Origin: UBA9926 sp018645765 | Lineage (GTDB): Bacteria > Pseudomonadota > Gammaproteobacteria > Pseudomonadales > Azotimanducaceae | DNA: 64,000 nt | Assembly (NCBI GenBank): GCA_949372755.1 | Contig: CASIBO010000002.1 | Span: 496,001-560,000, forward strand | Reading direction: 5' to 3' | Shown here: piece after piece, positions 1 to 8,859 of the stretch | Layout: each line of letters opens with the position of its first letter | Numbering within the stretch: the stretch's first letter is position 1 | Notes under the pieces: generated by a model | What the model saw: only the letters and a program-made list of their open reading frames with translations | What the model was told of the DNA's origin: nothing | Database searches by the model: none | Made by a program: the position numbers and the translations under genes

Positions 1-622
1 GGCGGGATAACCGGATCGGACGATGAACGCCTGCATGCCACCATTGATCTTGATCTTCGATATAACTTGCATCACTAAATCTTAAAATCATCAAGGCGAT
101 CAGATTTTCGCCGGGCACCAAAAACGGCGTTAAATCAAACTCTGCAGGCAGTCGAGAGTCTTTGTTAAAGCCGATGGTATGGCCATTGCAAAAAACGTAG
201 CAGCAATTCTCAACGCCTTCGAGCACGAGCACAGATTGCAAGCGGGCACTCGATTGATGATTGAGTGTGAGCCGATAGAGTCCCGTTGGGTTTTGGTCAG
301 GGACCCGGGGGGGTTCTTGTCGAAAAGGCATTCTAACGTTGGTGTAAATGGGTTGATCGATTTCATCGGGGTCCATGGTCCACAGTGCCGGCAGCGTCAC
401 AACCTTAAAATGTCGATCATCGAAATCGGGTTGTTCCCAGCCCAACGGCGCCTGATCAGGGTGGGGTGTCCGTAGGAATCGCCAGCCGTCAGAGAGTTCG
501 GTTTCGCGGCTGGACTGATTGGCTTTGCTTTGTGCCTTGCTTGCAAATCGATGGAAATGGGCTGCTGCTGGTAGGCGACCAAAAGCCAATGTTTCTGGAT
601 TTTCCCAATGCGGGTTAGCCAC
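1..622 (-). CDS. lacZ: LacZ-type beta-galactosidase (GH2), N-terminal part, runs off the left edge
   Basis: Only the first 207 codons are present. The reading frame starts with GTG at 622; a GGAGG (complement of 628-632) lies 5 nt upstream and decides this start. The translation shows hallmarks of the N-terminal sugar-binding domain of LacZ-like glycoside hydrolase family 2 enzymes: NPHWENPETLAFGRLPAAA near the start, then IYTNVRMPF, NPTGLYR, FNKDSRLPAEFDLT and WWHAGVHRP. The family hydrolyses terminal beta-galactosides; the catalytic domain lies outside the window, so activity cannot be judged. It begins 35 nt after the MFS gene stop on the same strand, which suggests co-transcription. Other GH2 specificities are possible, but the motif order fits LacZ best. 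Confidence 0.85.
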   Translation of the reverse strand, partial: MANPHWENPETLAFGRLPAAAHFHRFASKAQSKANQSSRETELSDGWRFLRTPHPDQAPLGWEQPDFDDRHFKVVTLPALWTMDPDEIDQPIYTNVRMPFRQEPPRVPDQNPTGLYRLTLNHQSSARLQSVLVLEGVENCCYVFCNGHTIGFNKDSRLPAEFDLTPFLVPGENLIALMILRFSDASYIEDQDQWWHAGVHRPIRLSR

Positions 623-657
623 TTATACCTCCAAACGTCGCGATCGATTTAGTGAGT

Positions 658-1953
658 TTAATCGAGATCGCGATAGCGTGGCACGTTGAATAAAATTACG
701 ACCATGATGATCAAACCAAGGGCCGACAAACCAACCGCCCATTGTGGCCCATAAAATTCTGCAAGTAGGCTGATCGGATAGATGCTGACCGATAAAAGCG
801 CCATCTCCAGCATATAGATGCTCATCACCCTGCCGCGAAATTCGTCTTCAACATAGGATTGGATGAGCACATTGCTGAGCGACATGCGGGTTGCTTGACC
901 AAAGCCGACGACGGTGAGCAAGGCGACCGAAATCCAAAAATGTGTTGATACGGCGAAGAGCAGCAAACTGATGCCCATAATGCCAGCCCCCCATAAAAGG
1001 ATCCGAGCCCGACGCCGATTTCCGAACGACGCGACATAGAGCGAGCCGAGGAGCGAACCGATACCCGAGATCGAGATCAATAACCCAAGCCGATCCGGGC
1101 CTGCGGCCAGAACATCTTTGGCAAAGCCTGGCAGGAGCATGAAATAAGTTAGGCTGAAAAACACCATGAGGAAGTTGCACCCGAGCAGCATGAAGATGAC
1201 GGGGGTGTCGAGAACGTAGCGAAATCCAAGGCGGAGCTCGACCAACATTGACCCAGTGGGCATATCGGCGTCTGCTTTATCGTTAACTTGGATAAAGGAC
1301 ATCAGCGCAGCAGACCATAAATACAGACCGGCCATCAGCAGATAGATCCATTGTGCTGGATCAATATTGCCGTTGCCGCCGCCGAGCGCGGCAACCAAGC
1401 CGCCTGCCAAGCCGGGTAGAAGCAACCGGGCCGTATTCATGCCCGAGGTACTTAGCCCAATGGCATTGGTGAGTCGATTGAGACCGACAATATCCTTTGT
1501 AAAAGCCTGTCGTGCCGGCATCATCGCGTTCATCACAAGGCCCTGCAGGATCGATGACACCAGCAAGTGGCCAAAGACCAGCTCCCCGCGATAGATGAGC
1601 GCCGCAATCCAAAAGGTGATGAGGGCATTGGCCACGCCGCTGATCTGGAGCACAACTTTCTTTTGCCGCACGCGGTCTGCGACAACGCCGCCGAGGGGTG
1701 CGGCGAACAATCCCACTAGCCCGCCGGCGGCGGTCATCCAGCCAAGCTTTTCGTAGGACGCAGTGATTTCATAGACCAGCCAGCCCCGAATGAACATTTG
1801 GATGTTCATGGCGGCAAAATTGCCGCACAGGGCGAGGAAAAACCAACGATAGTTTTTGATTTCAAACGCGGCAAAAGTACTGCGCCAGCGACTTCGCTGA
1901 ACGGATGGTGTCAGAGGGGCCTCAGCACTTGGCGAGGTATGTGGGTTGGCCAT
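658..1953 (-). CDS. MFS transporter, EntS/MFS_3-like exporter
   Basis: A 431-residue inner-membrane protein with about 12 hydrophobic segments. The loop between the second and third helices carries the MFS signature GGVVADRVRQKK, and an FRGRVMSIYML motif lies in the C-terminal half. This pattern is typical of the MFS_3 group (enterobactin-exporter EntS-like, drug/siderophore efflux) rather than of LacY-type sugar symporters. It sits between the M48 protease gene and the beta-galactosidase gene on the same strand, with a 53-nt gap upstream and 35 nt downstream, so the three may form one transcript. The substrate is unknown; transport of a galactoside would be inference from the neighbour only. 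Confidence 0.85.
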   Translation of the reverse strand: MANPHTSPSAEAPLTPSVQRSRWRSTFAAFEIKNYRWFFLALCGNFAAMNIQMFIRGWLVYEITASYEKLGWMTAAGGLVGLFAAPLGGVVADRVRQKKVVLQISGVANALITFWIAALIYRGELVFGHLLVSSILQGLVMNAMMPARQAFTKDIVGLNRLTNAIGLSTSGMNTARLLLPGLAGGLVAALGGGNGNIDPAQWIYLLMAGLYLWSAALMSFIQVNDKADADMPTGSMLVELRLGFRYVLDTPVIFMLLGCNFLMVFFSLTYFMLLPGFAKDVLAAGPDRLGLLISISGIGSLLGSLYVASFGNRRRARILLWGAGIMGISLLLFAVSTHFWISVALLTVVGFGQATRMSLSNVLIQSYVEDEFRGRVMSIYMLEMALLSVSIYPISLLAEFYGPQWAVGLSALGLIIMVVILFNVPRYRDLD

Positions 1954-2006
1954 TGGATCAATATAGCAGGCCTAGCCTCTGAAACCAGATCCGCGATAAT
2001 GTTGGG

Positions 2007-3197
2007 TTATCCGCCGAGTTCAGCCAGGGCCTCGGCTGCGGCTCGACTTGAAAACAGCGCCTGACTTTGCCGAAGGTCTGTCCGCGCTGGGTCGGTTTGT
2101 TTCAGCGCTTTGGCCGCCAAACCGCGGCCCAAAAAATATCTGAAGTGGTTGGGGTTAATCTTAATGGCCGCAGAAAAGTGCTGCTGAGCTTGGCGGAATT
2201 CTTGTCTGGCCATCGCTATCTGGCCGGCGGCACTGTGGATCTGAGCCTCAGATTGCGTTTGCTCGAGTGCCGCTTCGATGTCTGATTGTGCCTTGCTCAG
2301 ATCGCGCTCTTGTAAGGCGATGAGCGCGGTTTGCGTTTGATTGTAAGCGGGGGAGCGTTGACTAAGGCGATTGAGCTTAGATTGATAGCGATCAAAACCC
2401 AAGGTGAGGTCTTGGCGTGCGGCCTGTTTTAGGCGCTGCGCGGTTCTGCGATTGTTCTCGACGCGTTCTTGCGAGGGCGGGTGGCTGGCGAGCATACCGT
2501 CGAGCCAGTTATTGGATTGGCCCTTGGATAATTGTACGAAGGTTTCTTGCAGCGAAACCGCGGCTTCCGGGTCAAAACCCGCGCGCATCATATAGATCAT
2601 GCCGTAGGCATCGGACTCTAGCTCCGCCTCTCGGCCATAGGAGGATACGATAAATTGCGCGCCCAATTGCGCGCCATTATCAAAGATACGGCCATAATTG
2701 CCCGCATTCTGATCGATTGCAGAACTGGCGACGCCAATTACGCTGGACAGCAGCATACCGCGCTCGATCGATTTGGCGCTGTGGCGAGCCGCTGCGTGGA
2801 CGATCTCATGACTGAGTACGGCGGCAAGCTCGGCTTCAGAATTGAGTTTAGTGAGCAGCCCTCGGTTGACCGCGATTTTGCCGCCTGGCAAGGCCCACGC
2901 ATTGGGCGTGCTGTCATCGATAATCACGAACTCATAAGGCAATGATCGATCGGCAACCCTTGCCAAGCGTTGACCAATTTCGCTGACGTAGCGAGTCAAG
3001 TTGGGGTCGCTCACATAGCGTCCGCCTTGGGACTGCTGGGTGGGCTCAAACTGTTTCGCACCCATATTAATTTCTTGGGTCTCATCCAGCAGCATGAGCT
3101 CGTTTTTACCCGTGACAGGGTTGACGGCGCAGCCTGTTAAGAAAATGATCGCCGGCCAAAGCAGGCGTTGCACTGGAGCGGTCAGGGCGCTGAGCAT
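2007..3197 (-). CDS. M48-family lipoprotein metalloprotease with TPR-like tail (BepA/LoiP type)
   Basis: 396 residues. The N-terminus is a lipoprotein signal with lipobox LTGC (Cys23), so the protein is probably anchored in the envelope facing the periplasm. The zinc motif HEIVH is at residues 130-134, with a downstream glutamate region EAELESDAYG as in M48 peptidases and the conserved ASHPPSQERV motif. The C-terminal 100 residues are helical, Ala/Gln-rich and end in a TPR-like repeat (HFSAAIKINPNHFRYFLGRG). This architecture matches BepA/YfgC-type proteases, which survey outer-membrane protein assembly. That specific role is inferred from family. It is divergent from the Nudix gene, with about 117 nt of shared promoter region between. 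Confidence 0.88.
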   Translation of the reverse strand: MLSALTAPVQRLLWPAIIFLTGCAVNPVTGKNELMLLDETQEINMGAKQFEPTQQSQGGRYVSDPNLTRYVSEIGQRLARVADRSLPYEFVIIDDSTPNAWALPGGKIAVNRGLLTKLNSEAELAAVLSHEIVHAAARHSAKSIERGMLLSSVIGVASSAIDQNAGNYGRIFDNGAQLGAQFIVSSYGREAELESDAYGMIYMMRAGFDPEAAVSLQETFVQLSKGQSNNWLDGMLASHPPSQERVENNRRTAQRLKQAARQDLTLGFDRYQSKLNRLSQRSPAYNQTQTALIALQERDLSKAQSDIEAALEQTQSEAQIHSAAGQIAMARQEFRQAQQHFSAAIKINPNHFRYFLGRGLAAKALKQTDPARTDLRQSQALFSSRAAAEALAELGG

Positions 3198-3314
3198 AAT
3201 TGATCCTTGTTGCGATTCGGCCAGGACTGATTCTCCGCCAAAAGCAGGTTCTGATCTACCATGGTATGCTCTCGAGCCGTGCCGCCAGCACCCTAATCAG
3301 AGCACTCAAAGTTC

Positions 3315-3914
3315 ATGCGTCCGTCATTACAACTTGAAACCATCGAATCCTGCCTCGCGAATCAAACGCTTACGACTCAAGAAATCGTCCCCGGTCAGCG
3401 CGAGGCGGCGGTTGCATTGGTGCTTCAACCAAAGGTGAGTGGGTTGCGGGCGTTGTTTATTCTTCGAGCCAAGAAAGCGGGCGATCCCTGGTCGGGCCAG
3501 ATGGCGCTGCCCGGTGGTCATCGAGAAACGATTGACGCCGACCTGATCGAAACGGCGCGTCGAGAGACTCAGGAAGAAATTGGCTTGGATTTGAATCAAG
3601 CTGGACGCTATCTCGGCACGCTGGCGGGCATCCGGGCAAACCCGCGCGCCGGCTTTGACCTTGTGGTGACGCCACAGGTCTTTGCGTTAGAGGATAAAGC
3701 GGTCCCGTTGCAGCCCAATGAAGAAGTGGCGGAAGTGCTTTGGGGGAATCTCGATGAAATGATCAGCGGGCGCTCTCTAACGGACGCAAGATTCCCAGAA
3801 TTTCAACGTGAGGGCACCTTTCCGGGATACCAGGTTGGCGAACAGGTTGTTTGGGGGCTGACGTTTCGAATGATGAATGATTTTTTTGACTTGATTCGTC
3901 CGGACGCACCGTGA
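3315..3914 (+). CDS. Nudix hydrolase, CoA pyrophosphatase-like (NudL group)
   Basis: 199 residues. The Nudix box lies around residues 65-91: LPGGHRETIDADLIETARRE followed by TQEEIGL. The preceding SGQMALPGG matches the SGQ-x-FPGG motif seen in coenzyme A diphosphatases, and the aspartate in place of the usual first Nudix glutamate is also normal in that group. Likely reaction: hydrolysis of CoA or acyl-CoA to phosphopantetheine and 3',5'-ADP in the cytoplasm. Substrate preference cannot be proven from sequence. It is monocistronic, divergent from the M48 protease gene and convergent with the metallo-beta-lactamase-fold gene. Confidence 0.85.
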   Translation: MRPSLQLETIESCLANQTLTTQEIVPGQREAAVALVLQPKVSGLRALFILRAKKAGDPWSGQMALPGGHRETIDADLIETARRETQEEIGLDLNQAGRYLGTLAGIRANPRAGFDLVVTPQVFALEDKAVPLQPNEEVAEVLWGNLDEMISGRSLTDARFPEFQREGTFPGYQVGEQVVWGLTFRMMNDFFDLIRPDAP

Positions 3915-4065
3915 GGCAATTTAGGCAGCCTCGTACCGAGTTGATTTCGTCATGGCGGGAGACCTGATCCGCGCTCAATCTGCAGGGATTACGACCGTTT
4001 TTATGAAAATTTGAGGGTTTTAAAGCTAATCCTGCACGGGGCCGGACCCCTAAAAGTAAAGCGGC

Positions 4066-4956
4066 TTAGCACCACTTGAAGGCGTATCCATTTGCCCGGC
4101 GTTGCACCCATCCCGCATGGCTTGGGCCAAAATGTGCCGGCATAAGCAGTAAATTGTTTTCCGCACAGTCTTCAAGTAGGTTGATTCGAGTTTTAATCGC
4201 TTGCTCAGGCATCTCGCAAAATGCGCTGTTCATGGTGGGCTCGTAAATCTGCAGTGGATGATGGCAAATGTCCCCACAAAACCGGGCGTGTTCATCGCCG
4301 CTGGTGAGGCCTAAGGTAATGCTGCCGGGCGTATGGCCCGGCGTCAGGGCGATACTCAGTCGATCGCTGATGAGGTCCATCTCGTCGATCACCAAATCGG
4401 TTTGGGGCAGTATGGGCTTGATGCTGTCGTGATAAGTTTTCTGATTCACCGAGGCAAAATCATCGTTTGGATCAGCGGTTTGAAGTGCTGCCTCAACATG
4501 CTCGAGTTCAGTCTTTGAAAAGACATAACGCGCATTGGGGAAGGTCGGTTGCCAGGTTCCATCGATCAGCTGGGTGTTCCAGCCGACATGATCAACATGT
4601 AAGTGGGTACAAAGCACGTAATCGATTTGGGTAGGGTCCACGCCGGTTGCCTTAAGCCGTGTGGGCCAATCGGTCTTCATTTGATGCCAGGCGCGGTACG
4701 GGTTTCGATCTTTGTGATTACCGATACACGCATCAATTAAAATATTGTGGTGCGGCGTTTGGATCAGCCAAGAGTGCATTGAGGCGATGATTCGACCGGT
4801 TTTTGCATCCATATGGTTGGGTAGTAACCAGTCTTTGTGGGCGTCTACTAAACCCTGATGGAAAGTTGGGAAAAATGTCATCGGATCGAATAAAGGCCCG
4901 ATAAGTTCCTCGACGCGGGTAATACGGGTGTCGCCGAGTTGGAAGGTTTGCATCAA
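4066..4956 (-). CDS. MBL-fold metallohydrolase
   Basis: 296 residues of the metallo-beta-lactamase superfamily. The metal-binding signature THLHVDHVG supplies His118, His120, Asp122 and His123; a second histidine site is seen in LTPGHTPGS, an Asp in FCGDICHHP, and a late His in MPAHFG. The long insert before HLHVDH and the ending resemble the lactonase/hydrolase branch (AttM/quorum-quenching and related hydrolases), but no motif fixes the substrate. There is no signal peptide, so it is probably cytoplasmic. It is transcribed away from the molybdopterin oxidoreductase gene, leaving about 430 nt between the two divergent starts. Confidence 0.85.
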   Translation of the reverse strand: MMQTFQLGDTRITRVEELIGPLFDPMTFFPTFHQGLVDAHKDWLLPNHMDAKTGRIIASMHSWLIQTPHHNILIDACIGNHKDRNPYRAWHQMKTDWPTRLKATGVDPTQIDYVLCTHLHVDHVGWNTQLIDGTWQPTFPNARYVFSKTELEHVEAALQTADPNDDFASVNQKTYHDSIKPILPQTDLVIDEMDLISDRLSIALTPGHTPGSITLGLTSGDEHARFCGDICHHPLQIYEPTMNSAFCEMPEQAIKTRINLLEDCAENNLLLMPAHFGPSHAGWVQRRANGYAFKWC

Positions 4957-5385
4957 ATTGACCCCTTTCGGTTTAAGGCAGATTGGCGGTTCCCATACCG
5001 TAGCGGTTCAGCGCCGAGGAATCAAAAAAGGCTCAGAGCCTAATAGATGATCACTTAAACGCGGGCTTCTATTCTGCCTGCGCAGCCCGGGCGTTTGCCC
5101 GTCGGGGGGCGCAAGCAAGCAACGGATCGATTTAGGGTTACGCGTTGACCCACAGTGAGTAAGATGGTTTGCTAAGATGCAAGGATAGGTTTTGCCTACC
5201 GATTCTTGATGCCGAGCGAGTTCGTTCTGAGAGTCTAGGGTAAGCCCAGGCTCAGGTGAGCAGCGCTCAGACTGTTATAAAAGGCCTTAATGTTAATTTC
5301 AGGATCCATACCGAGACCCTAACTTTTTAGTTCTGGCTAGACGTTGAACTGGCTCGAGCAAACACATAGACGTGGAGCGCGTACA
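4957..5385. other. Divergent intergenic region upstream of MBL hydrolase and molybdopterin oxidoreductase
   Basis: About 430 nt without a convincing reading frame. It should hold promoters for both flanking genes. Short self-complementary stretches are visible (for example around 5200-5275), but they do not match a riboswitch consensus that I can recognise. A molybdenum-cofactor leader would be attractive next to this enzyme, yet I cannot demonstrate it. Confidence 0.5.
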
Positions 5386-7527
5386 ATGACAACTCACCAA
5401 ACCTTTTGCCGGTATTGCCATGCTTACTGCCCGATGTTGGCTGAGGTTGAAGGCGGCAAAGTCCTGTCGGTCAAGCCGGATACCAGCAACGCGATGTACG
5501 GCGGCTATACCTGCATCAAAGGCAGGCAGTTGGTTGAGCAAATGTATCAGCCCGCGCGGTTGACCAATTGCCTAAAGAAAGGCGATGACGGTGAATTTGC
5601 CCCTGTCACAAGCACCGAGGCCTTTGATGAAATCGCCGAGAAAGTAAAAGCCTTGGTAGCGGAGCACGGACCCCGTTCGATCGCGACCTATAACGGTACG
5701 GTGGCCTTTCAGAACTCAGCTCAACTCGTCTACAGTCGGGCATTTCATAATGCATTGCAATCGCCGTCTTACTACACGAGCGTCACGATTGACCAGCCCG
5801 CAAAGGTGTTTGTTGGCTCACGAATTGGTTACTGGACGGGCGGCAGCCATTCGTTTCATGACTCCGATGTGGTTTTAATTATTGGTAATAATCCGCTGGT
5901 GTCGCACTATGCGCCGCCAGGCGGCGTCCCTTCCGTGAGCCCAGCTGATCAGTTACGGCGGGCGCAGAAGCGCGGTTTAAAGCTCATTGTGATCGACCCT
6001 AGAAAAACAGAACTGGCGAAGCGCGCAGATCTGCATTTACAGGTTCGTCCGGGTGAAGATGCGACCTTGCTGTCGGGCATGCTAAAGGTGATTCTGGGCG
6101 AAGGGTTACAGGACCAAGATTTTTGCGATCAAAATGTTTCGGGTTTGGCATCGTTGCAAGCAGAAGTCTCGGGATTCGATTTGGCGGACGTGGCGGCTCG
6201 CACGGGTGTTGAAGACGCGTTGATCATAGAGGCGGCGCGCTTGTTCGCCAGTGGTCCGAAAGGTACGGCCATTACGGGCACCGGCCCTGAAATGGGCGCG
6301 CATCCAAACTTGACTCAACACTTGGTCTCCTCGCTCAATATTGTTTGCGGGCGTTTTTATCGGGCAGGCGATCGACTGCCCAATCCTGGGATGTTGTCAC
6401 CGCCATCACCTAAGGTCGCGCAAGTTGCCGATGTGGCAGTTGCTTGGGGACGGGGCGAGCGTTGTCGGGTGCGGCCAGACTTAGGAGAGTTAGTGACGCC
6501 AGGGCGACTAGGGCCATCACGGGAGATGCCAACGGCGCAACTGGCGGATGAAATTCTCACGCCGGGGGAAGGGCAGGTGAAAGCGCTCTTTGTGATCGCG
6601 GGTAACCCGATCATGGCGTGGCCAGATCAGGAAAAAGCGCTTGCGGCGATGAAAGGTCTAGAACTTTTGGTATGTATCGACCCGTATATTTCTGCCACGG
6701 CAGAATTGGCAGATTATGTGCTCGCGCCGAAGCTCACCCTTGAGCGTGAGGACGTCACCTTATTGTCTGATGCCTGGTATGAAAAACCTTACAGTCAATA
6801 TAGTCGGGCCGTTATTGAGTCTGAACACGATGTTATCGAGGAATGGGAGCTGTATTGGGCCATTGCAGACCGGATGAATTTGGAAATCAATATTGGCCGG
6901 TCGGTGATTCCAAACCAACCTAAGCCAGAAAAGTTTGATGTGCTAAAAGCCATCACGAATGGCTCTAGAGTGGATCTTGATTGGCTGCGCGATAATCCCG
7001 GTGGTCACATCTTTGAGGATGTCGTGTCGGAAGTGCAGCCTGGGCCAGAAGGGTCTGTTAGCAAGCTTAAGCTGTACCCAGATGGGGTTGAGGAAGAGTT
7101 TGCGGAATTGCGCGCCGAGCCTGGGTTAAATGCCGACTTCCCGCACCTGCTAATAGGGTTTCGAAGCAAATATGTCTTGAATTCCTTCGGGCATAACCTG
7201 CCCGCATTGAAGAAAAAGAGTGGCACCACCAATCCGGCTCACCTGCATCCTGCGGATCTGGCGGCGCTGGGTATTGACGACGATGATGAGGTTCAAATTG
7301 CCTCGGCCCATGGTCAAATATCTGCGATTGTTAAAGCAGACGCCAAGATCAAGCCGGGTGTGATCGCAATGCATCACTGTTGGGGTTTGTCGCCCGATAA
7401 GCAGGGTTCGGTGCGAGAAAACGGTGCCAATACCAATTTATTGGTCAGTAGCGAGACCGATACCCAACGCTACACCGGAATGACCCGCTCAAGCAGCATT
7501 CCGGTTCGGATCAAGAAGTCTGCTTAG
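5386..7527 (+). CDS. Molybdopterin-dependent oxidoreductase (bis-MGD, [4Fe-4S], DMSO-reductase superfamily)
   Basis: 713 residues from the ATG at 5386 (a TTG 42 nt upstream is less likely; a GGAG at 5373-5376 serves the ATG). The N-terminus holds an iron-sulfur motif C-x2-C-x3-C followed about 34 residues later by TCIKGR, then the molybdopterin oxidoreductase core and a C-terminal molydopterin-dinucleotide-binding domain (HPADLAALGI, MHHCWGLSP). There is no twin-arginine signal, so the enzyme is probably cytoplasmic. No electron-transfer or membrane-anchor subunit is adjacent, so the electron partner is unknown. The family includes assimilatory nitrate reductases, formate dehydrogenases and acetylene hydratase-like proteins; the substrate cannot be read. 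Its 3' end overlaps the convergent alpha/beta hydrolase gene by 17 nt. Confidence 0.88.
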   Translation: MTTHQTFCRYCHAYCPMLAEVEGGKVLSVKPDTSNAMYGGYTCIKGRQLVEQMYQPARLTNCLKKGDDGEFAPVTSTEAFDEIAEKVKALVAEHGPRSIATYNGTVAFQNSAQLVYSRAFHNALQSPSYYTSVTIDQPAKVFVGSRIGYWTGGSHSFHDSDVVLIIGNNPLVSHYAPPGGVPSVSPADQLRRAQKRGLKLIVIDPRKTELAKRADLHLQVRPGEDATLLSGMLKVILGEGLQDQDFCDQNVSGLASLQAEVSGFDLADVAARTGVEDALIIEAARLFASGPKGTAITGTGPEMGAHPNLTQHLVSSLNIVCGRFYRAGDRLPNPGMLSPPSPKVAQVADVAVAWGRGERCRVRPDLGELVTPGRLGPSREMPTAQLADEILTPGEGQVKALFVIAGNPIMAWPDQEKALAAMKGLELLVCIDPYISATAELADYVLAPKLTLEREDVTLLSDAWYEKPYSQYSRAVIESEHDVIEEWELYWAIADRMNLEINIGRSVIPNQPKPEKFDVLKAITNGSRVDLDWLRDNPGGHIFEDVVSEVQPGPEGSVSKLKLYPDGVEEEFAELRAEPGLNADFPHLLIGFRSKYVLNSFGHNLPALKKKSGTTNPAHLHPADLAALGIDDDDEVQIASAHGQISAIVKADAKIKPGVIAMHHCWGLSPDKQGSVRENGANTNLLVSSETDTQRYTGMTRSSSIPVRIKKSA

Positions 7528-8770
7528 CATCTGAAAGCGCTGAGTGCTGACTGTAAGCGTGGGTGAGAAATCGCGCCACGCCCAGTTTAGTGTGTTCACT
7601 TCGGGGCGAGGCGAAGATATCAAAAGCGTGCTGGGCGCCCGGGATCTCAAGATAAACGACTGGGTTCTCGGATGTGGCCGCTAAGTCTGCTGCGAAAACT
7701 CGGCCCAAGCCAATCGGGACCAACGAATCTTTGTCGCCGTGAACCACCATGAAGGGCGGCGCGCTGGCGGATATGCGCAGCAAGGGCGAGGCGTCCTCGA
7801 ACAGGGTTGGTGCGGCGGCAAGCGTTTGTTTCACGATGCGGTCTTCCAAAATGCTTTGCATGCCAGCGTTATGTTGCAGCTGGTCTCGGTCGGTCCAATC
7901 AAAAACACCATAAAACGGTACGGCTGCCTGAACCTCGGTATTACTGGTTTCGAATCCGGGCTGAAACGCCGGATCATTGGGGGTGAGGGCCAGTAGTGCT
8001 GTGAGATGCCCACCTGCGGACCCGCCGGTTACGGCTATGAAATCGGCATTGCCGCCATAATCACCGATATTGGCTTTGATCCAACTCAGTGCCGCTTTGC
8101 AATCGATGATGTGATCTGGGTAAGTGGCGCTCGGGCTGAGGCGATAAGAGACCGAGCAGCAGATCCAACCGAGTCGCGCCATGTGCTGCATTAAAGGCAC
8201 GGCCTGACCGGCTTTGTCTCCATACATCCAGGCCCCACCGTGCAGGTGCATCAAGACCGGTGCCGAGGCGGGTCTTGTGTCCGCCGCGTAAATATCGAGC
8301 TTTAAGCCATGGTGGTCATAAGGGATGTCTCGAGTGATGGTGAGTCCGGTTTTATCTCGTTTAAAAGGCCGCAGCTGGGTTGCAAAGTCGGGCGCCAGTT
8401 GGAGTGCGCTCCGGAGATCCGGGTTGATGGCGGCTCGATAATCCTGGCCCAAAGCCTTTTGCAGGGCGCTTTCAACGACGGGCCCGAGCGCTTGCCCCTG
8501 ATAGTGATGGTGCAGCAGGGCCAGACAATTCACGAAGAGTGCAAGGATTGCGAAAAAACCAATCAAACCGGAAAAACTGCCGTTAATCAGCAATATAGCG
8601 GCGAGTAGCATTTCGATGAGGGCGATTTGAAGGGCTAGTTCGCCCGCTAGCCATCCAGTGGCAAAGCTATAAACCATGAAGCGGGCATTGCTGAGCACAG
8701 GGAAGTAAAGGTTCAGTGTGAGCGCAAGACTCAGGATAAGCAGGACAAAAGCAATGAGGGTCATAGGCAC
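7511..8770 (-). CDS. Alpha/beta hydrolase (HSL/carboxylesterase type) with N-terminal membrane segments
   Basis: 419 residues. The first ~90 residues form three to four hydrophobic segments, an unusual membrane anchor for this fold. The catalytic domain follows: HGGAW at residues 177-181 (oxyanion hole of the hormone-sensitive-lipase group), nucleophile elbow GGSAGG with Ser251, then VHGDKDSLVP (catalytic Asp) and GAQHAF (catalytic His). Likely a membrane-tethered esterase or lipase with its active domain outside the bilayer; the side of the membrane is not certain. It lies 89 nt downstream of the SDR gene on the same strand and may belong to the hemH-SDR transcript. Confidence 0.88.
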   Translation of the reverse strand: MPMTLIAFVLLILSLALTLNLYFPVLSNARFMVYSFATGWLAGELALQIALIEMLLAAILLINGSFSGLIGFFAILALFVNCLALLHHHYQGQALGPVVESALQKALGQDYRAAINPDLRSALQLAPDFATQLRPFKRDKTGLTITRDIPYDHHGLKLDIYAADTRPASAPVLMHLHGGAWMYGDKAGQAVPLMQHMARLGWICCSVSYRLSPSATYPDHIIDCKAALSWIKANIGDYGGNADFIAVTGGSAGGHLTALLALTPNDPAFQPGFETSNTEVQAAVPFYGVFDWTDRDQLQHNAGMQSILEDRIVKQTLAAAPTLFEDASPLLRISASAPPFMVVHGDKDSLVPIGLGRVFAADLAATSENPVVYLEIPGAQHAFDIFASPRSEHTKLGVARFLTHAYSQHSALSDAKQTS

Positions 8771-8859
8771 CTTTTTTTGATTTCAAGTTATTTCGCGGAG
8801 TCAGGCGGCGCGCGATCTTGGCGGGCAGTATAGCCCTCAGAGTGTGCCTTGGTTAAGAA

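Noticed and set aside
5160..5343. Molybdenum-cofactor or TPP-like riboswitch before the molybdopterin oxidoreductase
   Set aside because: Some pieces look structured, but I could not match the conserved core of any known riboswitch.
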